Below are positions 43,395 through 53,197 of a DNA stretch of 64,000 bases, piece after piece. The notes below the pieces were generated by a model. That model was given only the letters and a program-made list of their open reading frames with translations. It had not been told where the DNA came from and did no database searches. The translations under genes were made by a program, and so were the position numbers. Source of the DNA: Tholera decimalis (taxonomy: Eukaryota > Arthropoda > Insecta > Lepidoptera > Noctuidae); NCBI GenBank assembly GCA_943138885.2, contig OW964565.2, forward strand, positions 23,896,940-23,960,939, in the 5' to 3' direction. Position 1 is the first letter of the stretch. Every line of letters starts with the position of its first letter.

Positions 43395-44795
43395 TGTGAA
43401 TTATTTTTAACAGATAACACTGACAGACTACTGACTCTCTCTAAATTTAACGAAATAGCACCTGGAATTCAAATTATTGAGAAAAGTTCTCTCCGTCTCC
43501 TTGGTTCTCCAATCTTTGATACTTCCTTTCCCGACTTTATTGCAGAACAAATTAATAAATTCAATGACGTTTCGGAAAGATTGCTCCAAATCAATATGCA
43601 CTCGGCCATCACTATAATTCGTTTCTGCTGTTTTGGCCCTAAATTAACATACTCTCTTCGTGCTTCCCATTTGTGGAAGCACCATCAACTTTTAGTTCAA
43701 ATGGATCAAATTATCAGACGAACTTTGTCCTTAATTCTGAATGTGGCTTTGGATGACCGAGCTTGGGCCCAAGCCTCTCTTCCCATCCGCATGGGAGGGC
43801 TCGGAATCCGCAAAATTTCTAGTATTAGTTTACCGGCTTTCATTTCCTCGGTCCACAGCACTGAGAAATTAATCAGGAATATCCTGGCTTCCACACTGAT
43901 TGATTTCAATGTGCCGTGCTTCACTGAGGCTATTGATGCCTGGAATCTCGCTTGTCCGAATTCTGACCTACCTGTTATACCATCTTCCCAGAGGCGGTGG
44001 GACGAGCCACTCTGCAGAGTAGTTCTGAATAATTTACTAACCACGTCTGCTACTTCTGCTGAGTGTGCTCGTCTGCTGGCTGTGGGAAAGTGGGAATCAG
44101 GTCTTTGGTTACATGCTCTACCATCCTCAAATCGAGGCACTTTGTTCGACGACACCACTTTCCGCATCGCTGCTTCACTACGCCTAGGAGCCCCTTGTTG
44201 TTCCCCTCATCGCTGTAATTGTGGGGAAGTGGTCAACAGCCTCGGGCACCATGGTCTCTCTTGCAGCCGTAGTGCGGGTCGTTTTGCACGACATGCCAAC
44301 TTAAATGACATTATCCGACGAGCCCTTGTCACCGTCGGCGTTCCAGCCGTTTTGGAACCCATTGGACTGGCGCGTGACGATGGCAAGAGACCAGACGGCA
44401 TGTCATTGTTTCCTTGGAAGATGGGTAGGCCTTTAGTGTGGGACGCAACTTGTGTCGATACTGTCGCGCCATCCCATCTTCCCAGTTCATCATGTTGTGC
44501 TGGCGCTCCCGCTGCGGCTGCGGAAAACCTCAAGCGGCGTAAATATAGTCATCTCGGTGATAACTATATTTTCGAGCCGTTTGGGGTCGAAACTCTCGGA
44601 CCATGGGGCCCGTGTGCTCACAGCCTTTTTAAAGAAATATCGAAAAGGCTCGTTGACGCTTCCCGCGACCCAAGGGCTGGCTATTTCTTTGGTCAACGGC
44701 TAAGCATTGCCATACAACGAGGCAATGCCGCCAGTATCTTAGGTACGTTGCCAGCCGACAGCGTTGAGGATGAATTTTTTGATGCTTTATTGTAG
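43395..44795 (+). pseudogene. Retroelement C-terminal half with zinc knuckle and restriction-like endonuclease signature
   Basis: Open from 43395, with no upstream palm. It begins with LRLLGSPIFDTSF and CCFGPKLTYSLRASHLW, the connection region of a reverse transcriptase, then PIRMGGLGIRKISSISLPAF. A Cys/His cluster follows (CNCGEVVNSLGHHGLSC, 44213-44266), then RHANLNDIIRRAL, then RPDG (44388-44399), WDATC (44439-44453) and KRRKY (44531-44545). The order CCHC, R-H, P-D, D, K is the signature of restriction-like endonuclease LINEs such as R2. Catalytic residues appear kept. TTTTTAACAG at 43404-43413 resembles a splice acceptor. The 5' half is absent. Confidence 0.6.
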
Positions 44796-46757
44796 TTTGT
44801 ATTTTAGTACATAATTTTGTATATTTGTTGTAATTAATTGTTTAAATAAAAACCGTTAACTTGTAACTAGAATAAACCTACATATATATTTATCATAATA
44901 CATACCAAAAATATATCAGTAAGTATAATAAGTATTAGGTACATAAATATTACACAAATAATTTCAGAACACTAGCTTTACTCTAATGTTAATTTTATTA
45001 TTTTACTGTACGTCACCTGCTCGACGTCCGTAAGTACGGCTACTGGGATCCACTAGAATACCAGCGTCAGGCATATTTGCCTGGCGCATGCTCAGCTGAA
45101 CTCCCATTTGGTGCAATTTGGAGACACACACCACACCAATGTTTCGTGTTACATTTTTAAGTATGTTTTCTTTTCTTTCTTGGTTGTATACGTTTGTTCT
45201 GTTCTTTTTTTCTGTAATTTATGTGTTGTAATTATGTTCATGTGCTTTTGTGTGTTGTGTCTTCTGTTGACCAATAAAAGTTTTATCTATCTATCTTAAT
45301 ATTTTTCAATGGAATTTTCCGAAAGCGAGTAGAAATCAGTTGGTCGACTATTACTCGTATGAAACCAATTTAAGTCTGATAGTTTTCCTTTTAAGTCCGC
45401 TATATGTAGGGACTACTGCCGTGACGTTTGAATTGCTACCTTTAACCACTTAGTTGGTAGGGGGGGAGGGGGCTTTTGACTATAACAAAGATTAGTACTT
45501 TGAAGCTTAGTATTTCGTAAACAGATCACTGAATCGAAAATTAGACATCCTACAATCGCCAACGATACCACACTATGGAGTAGACGAGATAAAAAGTCAT
45601 CCCTTCTTTACAAGTAGGGAGAAAAACAAAACAAAACATTTTTTTCATCATTTTATCATACCACTTTATCGGCGTGACTAATATGTATATCCAGCCTAAA
45701 TTTACTATAGTACTACAGCACTAATTGTTTCTGAGCTAAGCCGCGACTAGACAGACGGACATGGCGAAACTATAAGGAGGAACCCTAAAAAAGAGATGTT
45801 GCTAGTGTTGACTATAAGGATTGCCGTTAATTAAAAAACACCTGCAACGCTTATCTATGCAAAGCCCATACCTATGTCGATGGCATTCCTATCTCAAGTT
45901 AACCTATGAGGAAAACTCGACACCGTCCCGCGGGTGAAACTCCTCGATTTAGCTAAATAATGTCGGACGTGATAAAGTCACAACGTTTTTTCTGTTTCCT
46001 TTCTTGGCACCAGCAATTTGCAAGCACTGATAAGCTTCACACTCTTAGCATTTTTCCTTACCTATTTTTTTTTCTCGCATTAAATATAATTCTCTTGGCG
46101 AAACAAACGACATCCCGAGAAATGATAAAATAGTAAATTATGTGGAGGGCTGAACACCTGCATAATGTCTCCGTCAATCATACACGTGCGTGAAATTGAA
46201 TCTCATGAGCGCAAATCACACAACCCTCTATTACCATACGCGATGGTGTCACTCACCTTAACAAAAATCAACAATGTAAAACAAACCATATTTGTAGTCG
46301 CATAAAGTCTGTTTCACATCTACAGAGAGGATCACACTGTATGATAAACGGACCGTATTCGCTCGTAATATATTTCATTTTTGTTTAGGGCCGCAATTTC
46401 GTCTTTAGGTTAATAATATACAGTATAGTCTGTGTTTAAGCTGTGGTTATTTCTTATTTACTTCACCTCATTCGTTCATTACGTTCATTCAGTATTGCCA
46501 CATCACTAAAGTACGACGTTTAATTATGAATTCATTAGCTCTCACGACGGGTTCTGTACATACATCAATGTAATTAATGAGTGCTTCCAACAATATTTTG
46601 TTTGTAATACTTATTTTTGCTTTTTTTAAATTAATTGTATGACGGTAAAACTGGCCAAATGAGACTTCAACTCATACACTAACATATTCAAAGGGGTCAA
46701 AAAAGCTATTCAAGCATTCATAATAGTTTTTTATTTAACAGACTGTAGTTATTATTG
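44796..46757. other. Spacer with minor repeat fragments
   Basis: 44796-44860 is the retroelement 3' flank. At 45060-45090 GCGTCAGGCATATTTGCCTG is a short dyad. A TATC microsatellite at 45285-45297 may be a LINE tail. 45720-45795 resembles a lepidopteran repeat (ACAGACGGACATGGCG, AGGGTTCC type). No host exon is recognised. Confidence 0.35.
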
Positions 46758-47391
46758 AATTTGCAGTGTTTTTTGGAAGTCGGTTTAATTTATTGGTAAA
46801 AAGTTTTTATTTCGGTCATTTTAGTTGTTCGATTTATAATTTACCTAGTTACAAAAGCCTAAATCTCAACTAGTTATAACCTTTTACAAAATATTGCTTT
46901 TCCCAATGTTGGGCCGTTAATTGTTGAGGAGTTCTCCTGGTACTTCACCATCAGCTTCACTTCACCATATGCATTGTGACGAGCATATTGTGCTTAATAA
47001 CCATATTCAAGTAATCGAAGCGGAACCCATGAAATACTTATTATTCCTACTTATATATTGCGTAGTTCCAGTGGCCATCTGTGGTCTTCATCATCAGGTC
47101 CACTTCTCAAATGGTGCTTTTCGAATGCAACTATACAAGTTACTATAAAAAATACTCAAATCACTATAGGTGTGCCTATAATATTTGAACAGTTCCCTCG
47201 ATTTCTCCATGATCCCATCATCAGATCCTGATTTCGTAGCAATGGGACCAACTAGACAGTATACCCTTTCAAACGCAAAAATAATTTTCCAAATCGGTCC
47301 AGCCGTCTCCGAGTTATGAGGTAACTAAATACATTTAAAAAAAAGTTCAAGACGAATTGAGAACCTCCTTTTTTTGAAGTCGGTTAAAAAA
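46758..47391 (-). repeat. ACCGAC-family repeat, partial hairpin (copy 6), upstream of LDAH
   Basis: Minus-oriented. Only one arm of the terminal inverted repeat remains (AATTTGCAGTGTTTTTTGG at 46758). The body matches 22487-22900, sharing GTTCCAGTGGCCATCTGTGG, and it ends at TTTTTTGAAGTCGGTTAAAA. Its promoter-proximal end lies about 210 bp from the LDAH start codon. Confidence 0.7.
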
Positions 47392-47603
47392 GCAAACAAT
47401 TTTGATGATTTTTACATGTTGAAAAAACAAATGCCTGCGTGTACTAGCTAAAGTGTCACCCACTTCCTTTTCACGCAGTATCGGGCTAGTGACTACCTTT
47501 ACAGGTTTTAATAATAAGTTCATTAACATCAGTTGACTGTCGCAATCTGACACGGCAAACACGCCTTCAATTATATCGCACGTCCTCAAAAGTACAAACG
47601 AAA

Positions 47604-49628
47604 ATGTACATAACAAAGCGTCTAAATAAAGTAGAAACTCGTTTGATCACGTTCGGTGATCCATTCAAGTGCAGTTCCAAGGTGATTGTTGTAATAACTG
47701 GGAGTCCCGGAATACCTGAGTTCTATAGAGAGTTTGCGGAGCAATTGCATCGTTGTACTGAGCTACCAGTTTGTGTAGTAGGTGAGCGATTTTGATTCAG
47801 ACATCATTTGTAACCTCTTTAAGTTGGAAAACCAATAACGTTCGCGCTGACGGCCACTTGTATAACTGCAAAGTCCTGTCTCAAGGTATGTTAGTGCGGA
47901 ATTGTAATTCGAATCACAATGTAAATAGGTCGAGTGAAGTGTAAAATAAGACCAACTAAGTAATGTTTATTTTATACTAGCAGATAGATGTTCGCGACTT
48001 CGTTCGCGTACGAAGTTTTTCCCGTGTAAATCCCGATCCCGTGGGAATTTAGCAAAATCCCGTCTTAACGAGCATCTACGTACTAAAAGGAACCCCCATG
48101 CAAAAGATAGAGCCCCATTACTTGTTGTTTCTGAGATTTCGTGATTAATCAGTGAGTGGTATTTCGCTTTTATATACAAAGTGGAGAAGACAATATGACC
48201 ATAAATTTATAGATAGATATACATATATGATAGATAGATATACTCTTTACAAGCTGTGCCCGCGACTTCGTCCGCGCGGAATAGTGACTTTCGACAGCAT
48301 TTTTTTAATTTTTTAGGCTAATGATTTTGAAAATAAAACTCATACATAATTTGAATGTTGTATTTATTAATATCTAATCAAAAGTCTAAAAAATAAGTTT
48401 CAAGCTTCTAGCTTTTCAAAGCATCTTTCACTACAAAACGGCAATTTCATATTAATGTCGTATTAATAATCAATCTCGTATTATTGCGATTTTTAGAAAA
48501 TATCTTTTTTTATTAATTTCGATGTATCATTTTATATTATCCTCACTATGGTTTCCTCGAGACTAGTATAGTCGGTGTTTTCATTTATGATCTTATCATC
48601 TTCCCCACCTTTTATACAGATTTATAAACACATAAAAGTATTCTGTCTGTTTCACTGGCCTAGGTCATATTTCCCGTTGCCGTGGTTGCGGGCATGTTCT
48701 AACGAGATACGGCGGCGCTGGAATTTAAGGGCAGCTGTAGGAACAGGGTGGATTTTTAGACAGTAGAAGTCTGACACCGCTCCACCCAGAGCGGGCGTTC
48801 GTGGATTTTACCATCCGAAAAAAAAGTCCTAAATGCAAGTCCGTTAGTGCATCTCTCAATGTTGAGGCTTCAGTCACTCATGATTTTGTTATATATTTTT
48901 CAGGTCATGCTGGCCACGATGAGATCGAAAATGAAAAATTTCCACGAATATGGACCTTGTACAATACCGAGGGTCAAATAGAACACAAATTAGATCTTCT
49001 TAAGAACCACTTTGATACGAGGGCCAAATTACATATGATTGGACATTCTATCGGAGCGTGGATACTGATGGAACTCCTGCACAAGAACGAATACCTAACT
49101 GACAGAATCTCCTCAATAAACTTATTATTTCCAACGCTACAAAAGTTCTCAGCAACCAAAAATGGGAAACTCTTAAACAATTTCGTGAGATATTTTCATA
49201 GATTTATACTTTTATTCTTGTTTTTAATTCAGTTAGTACCGACAATCAGATTGCTTGGAATTAAGTTATATTTATACATTAATTCGTTACCGTCGAGTTA
49301 TGTTAAACGAGTGACGATATATCTCAACCCGATGCTGCAGGAAAAATCAATGTTGTTGGCTTACGAAGTTATGGACAGAATACACGAGCTTAATACCCCC
49401 GCTATTAACAGAGTAAAGCATATGACTAATGTATTATACAGCACGGAAGACGCATGGGTACCGATGCATCATATACAGGATTTACAAAAGCTAGTACCAC
49501 ATGTTACCTTGAAGCAAGTGAACGTAGAACACGCCTTTGTTTTAAAATCCTCAGTATTTGTTGCTAATATTGTGGGCAATTTAATAAACAATGGAAATAC
49601 TATGGCGTGTAGTAAAATACTGGAATGA
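47604..49628 (+). CDS. LDAH: Lipid droplet-associated hydrolase (LDAH), two coding exons
   Basis: Exon 1 is 47604-47781 and exon 2 is 48904-49628, joined by GTGAGC...TTTTTCAG. The phase-1 junction restores Gly60 in VVGHAGH. The 300-residue product matches LDAH/C2orf43 (Drosophila sturkopf, CG9186) in length and order: ITGSPGIPEFYREFAEQL near 31-48, HAGH at 61-64, TEGQIEHKL at 81-89, GHSIG at 106-110, LLFPTL at 133-138. A hydrophobic segment at 158-187 should sit in the lipid-droplet monolayer. The expected triad Ser108, Asp242, His269 is intact. Family role: an ER and lipid-droplet serine hydrolase affecting sterol-ester and triglyceride storage; its exact substrate is debated. The ATG lies in GAAAATG, a good context. 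A possible poly(A) signal AATAAA is at 49862. Confidence 0.92.
47977..48180 (-). mobile_element. Helitron-like fragment in LDAH intron
   Basis: Starts CTAGCAGATAGATG and has GCGACTTCGTTCGCG, then CGATCCCGTGGGAATT; the CTAG end and hairpin are in minus orientation. A second related end (GTGCCCGCGACTTCGTCCGC) is at about 48254-48275. Confidence 0.55.
48652..48826 (+). repeat. GC-rich repeat with GTCAGTAGAAGTCTGAC core, in LDAH intron
   Basis: Contains GGTGGATTTTTAGACAGTAG, AAGTCTGACACCGCTCC, and ends GATTTTACCATCCGAAAAAA. Plus orientation, one substitution in the core (GACAGTAG). Confidence 0.6.
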
Positions 49629-49809
49629 TTTATTTAAAACTTTTGTTTTTATTTTCCTGACCTTGTGTTCATGCAAACAACTTCAAAAGCAAGTTACAAC
49701 GTTAAGGTACTGCATTCGGGAGTAAGCCCAGCTGCTCAACTCAGCTTAGCATAAGCTCAGCTGAACATCTTACAACACGCTGAGAATTATGTTACAGAAA
49801 GAGGAAACT

Positions 49810-50030
49810 TTAGGCACTGTTAGGTAAGGACAACTTTAAAAGATATTTGATTTCAAAACGTAATAAAGTTCCCCAGCAAACATGTTGCTTGGAGATGAAT
49901 AAAAGCGTTTCATAAAGTTGGATCGCAACAGGTCCCTTCGAAGAAAGCATATTGTCAATTTCCCATATTGTGAAGTTCCAAACAACAATTGAATCGGGGT
50001 CTCGACGTCTCGCCTTCAATCGGATCTAAA
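49810..50030 (-). other. Possible terminal exon of an unidentified gene convergent with LDAH
   Basis: Reverse strand: CCTTTAG looks like an acceptor at about 50026-50032. It is followed by an open stretch of about 70 codons with VVWNFTIWEIDNMLSSKG, then AIQLYETLLFISKQHVCWG, ending in a TAA-side stop at 49810-49812. AATAAA-type sequences follow on the reverse strand at about 49630-49660. I do not recognise the peptide. Chance open frame remains quite possible. Confidence 0.2.
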
Positions 50031-50423
50031 GGACTTTATCTTCGATATAAAACAGAGGTAGTTCTGTCACGTAAATCTACTATAGCTATGTATATACAAG
50101 TGGCGAATCCAATATATTTTCAGTACTTATATAAATTGGTTACATAGATATAGAGGTGGATGTTCACTCTTCTTTCAACCCTTCATCCGATTGGTTGTTT
50201 GCTGTTGGTATTTCGAAAGGTAATCCTGAGCTATTTAGGTGAAAAGTACGCAGTGTTTACAGAATCGTAAGTAACGTAAGAGTTTACACTTCAAATGATG
50301 CAAGATTTGCATTCCTAGATGATTAAAATGAAGTCTAACGCTCTGCTAAACAATTTATATATATTGTATTTGATTTATCATCAATTTATGCTGTAAATAT
50401 TTAAAGAATAAATTAAAATTTAA

Positions 50424-50600
50424 CTAGCTTTTGCCCGTGACTACGTTCGCGTAGAAATTTCGCACATTATGTCGGAACAAGGTAGCCTATATAGTATTCC
50501 TGACTTTAATCTATTACTGTACCAATTTTCATACAGTTCCGTCATTCCATACATTTAAATGTTCGCATTTATAATATAACAGTACATATAATAGTACAGA
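50424..50600 (-). mobile_element. Helitron-like fragment
   Basis: Starts CTAGCTTTTGCCCGTGACTA and CGTTCGCGTAGAAATTTCG, the CTAG end plus hairpin in minus orientation. The body includes AAGGTAGCCTATATAGTATT, common in this family. Confidence 0.5.
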
Positions 50601-51044
50601 TTTCTCTATTAGTATAATTTTTATTATTATCTAAACTAATATTATAAGTAGGAAACATTAGAAAGCTGCATTTTCACTCAATGACACAGGTAAAAAAATA
50701 AAAAAACAGGGTTCCCTAATAAAAATCCAATAATGTAACCCAAGGTATGCAAAAATTTGTCATAAAAATCTGTCATCGCGTGCGCTGCGGAAACTATTAA
50801 TGATAGATCAAAAAATGATCTACAGTATTATAGAACATATCAATATCTACGAAAAAGTCCGCAATATCATATGTCCAACTACTTTAGTTATGCCACTATA
50901 ACTACTTTTTACATTTTAAAAGTTGATAAAAGTGCCGAAAATTATCAGAACACATTGTTCATACCTTTATATTAATCCTTATCTCATGAAAATGTCAAAT
51001 ACTTTTTAAATAATTAAAATTGGCCATTCCATTCAAAGATATAA

Positions 51045-51288
51045 CGAATTTAAAAATGTCTCTTACTAATATTATAAATGTAAAAGTTTGTGAGGATGGA
51101 TGGATGGATGTATGTTTGTTACTCTTTCACGCAAAAACTATAGAACGGATAAGAATCAAATTTGACAAGTAGGTAGTTTACATCGTGGAATAACACATAG
51201 TTTGCTTTTCATCCCGGAATTCCCACGGGATCGAGATTTTACCCGGGAATATCCTCCCACGCGAACGAAGTCGCGGCCAGAAAGCTAG
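51045..51288 (+). mobile_element. Helitron-like non-autonomous element
   Basis: Starts near AATATTATAAATGTAAAAGT, has a GGAT microsatellite at 51095-51108 and TTTCACGCAAAAACTATAGA. It ends CCCACGCGAACGAAGTCGCG, then CTAG at 51285-51288 before T. Confidence 0.6.
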
Positions 51289-51511
51289 TATTATTATAAA
51301 TCGTCGCCTTAGAGTGAAAACCTCGGGAGTACATTTTTTCCAATTTTTTTTATTGCGTTTCCAGAAAGCAATCCTAGCAACGCACATCATGATCTCACTA
51401 ATATGTTCATTCGATACTCGAAACGCTATCTATGAAAGTAAGTGAGAACCTCGTAAACACTCGCATCGCTTCGTCAGTTTAGCGTAATCAGGCCATGGAT
51501 TATGCATTTCT

Positions 51512-51547
51512 GAACTGTTCGATATTATGTATAATATCGAACAGTTC
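51512..51547. repeat. Perfect palindrome with 16-bp arms
   Basis: GAACTGTTCGATATTA at 51512-51527, loop TGTA, complementary arm to 51547. No T-tract or element boundary adjoins it. Confidence 0.9.
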
Positions 51548-52360
51548 TGGATATAAAAACGGGTTAAATTTACATATAAATGTATAAAAAAAGACATGAA
51601 AGAAACCGTACAAAAATTATATAGCACGCAGATTTTTCTTCCTCCTGAAAAGTTACTCCTTTTTCACTTACGACGTTTTCACTCTTAGGCGTCGAAATGG
51701 TATTTGATTTCTGTTTTAAGTACAAAGCATAGCGTATACACGCCAAAAGTTTAGAATAGTCTATTTTAATACCGTATTAGTTGAACCCCATTATCCTATT
51801 TTCTTATATTCATCAGCCTAAATCACCCCAGAAATATAATTATAATTAATCAAAGGGTTACAGATAGTCTGTTTAACAAAGCAGGAGTGGCAAACATTTT
51901 TGATTTCCACTTCACTCCAAGTACTTCCAAAGCTGGCCACAAACAGTTGTGGAAACTAGAATCAATAATGAATACAGTATTCAATTGACCAGGATACCAG
52001 TGTTGGCGGACGCTCGCTTACATATCGCAATGGATATGCTAATGTTGTATGTCCTGAGCCGATTACACGCAAACCCACTTGCTGTGCGTCTTGATTGTTA
52101 GCGAGCATCCTGTGCCAGCCAACACTTGACTGTATACGTGTGTAAACGAAGCATGCTAGTGATGTGCTGGCGTAGGAAACAATATCGATAAAACTGTATA
52201 AAAATTAGCTAAAGCATAAATATCTATTCTATACATATTAATAAAATTAAGTATCTATATGTGAGTTCGAAATAACTGTGTTTTCTCAAATAGTTCTAAT
52301 TATTTACACAATACTTAAACACAAACAAATGTTAGTTTATTAATTTTGTTTGTCTATATA

Positions 52361-52750
52361 CAACGTGTAACGGAAACCCCATATCTATCCAAAGGCGCTG
52401 AAGACAACATCTGGTATGGAGTCTCTATGCACAGTTTTAGCTCAAAATAAGTCACTCACTGAATTGACCGCAAATTATTGGTTTCATATGTTTCTTCAAT
52501 ACCAGTAATAACAAACGTGTCACAGCACTATGAGGATCATCACTTTCCACGTCACTTGCCAATAAAACGATGATTCTCTTCGTTCTTCTTAATTTGAAAA
52601 ATTCGGCCTCTGGTATCAATGTATTGAAATTTCTAATATGCTCCACATATGTAGACTAGACATAGGATTAGAAAACCCTTGCCATATCGTTTGTTATCAT
52701 CCAAAGAAGCCGTGCACTCGGTGTGTATATACCCTTTAAATTACACGTTG
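52361..52750 (+). mobile_element. MITE with CAACGTGTAA terminal repeats, copy C
   Basis: 390 bp, starts CAACGTGTAACGG and ends TTACACGTTG, with perfect 10-bp terminal repeats and TA on both sides. The reverse-strand frame survives with LIPEAEFFKLRRTKRII and a few substitutions. Confidence 0.8.
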
Positions 52751-52751
52751 T

Positions 52752-52910
52752 ATTTCTGCTTGTCCTAGCTATATGTATGTTACGGCTGAATCAATTTCAC
52801 TGGACATAAAGATTATAGAGCAACATATATGGTACGATACCTTTTATCCCGGAATTCACGCTTAGGTAGGTAATATCACCGTCCATGAACAAAGTCGCTG
52901 GCACAGGTAG
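52752..52910 (+). mobile_element. Helitron-like fragment, decayed
   Basis: Shares TGTATGTTACGGCTGAATCA and the 3' CAAAGTCGCTGGCACAGGTA end with the other Helitron-like copies. The terminal CTAG is altered to GTAG. Confidence 0.4.
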
Positions 52911-53197
52911 TATAATAATATACATAAATAAATAATAAATAAATACTATTATGATCTCTCTATTTTGAGTGACAAACTCAAAGGTTGGTTGAGAAAAATG
53001 AGCTCGCCTTTTTACGTGAACGTTATCGTCACAGTAAACAGGATGTTTTTAACGCGCAATAACAAAATACATACGATATGAATATCATACAGACTTAATT
53101 TAGAATGTGTGTATGCATTTGTGGAGAATAATTATCGAAACCAATGTATCTTTAAACTTTAAACAACAATTCAACATCAAAGATGTGATGTATATAT

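Larger units (their letters stand above)
47782..48903 (+). other. LDAH intron, built largely from repeats
   Basis: 1122 bp with donor AG|GTGAGC and acceptor TTTTTCAG|GT. It contains two Helitron-like segments (47977-48180 and about 48249-48300) and a GC-rich repeat (48652-48826). The latter ends about 80 bases before the acceptor and encroaches on the branch-point zone. Confidence 0.85.

Noticed and set aside
48801..48903. LDAH exon 2 starting upstream of the acceptor
   Set aside because: The frame is open by chance through the intronic repeat. The TTTTTCAG acceptor and the phase match to exon 1 restore HAGH, as expected for the family.
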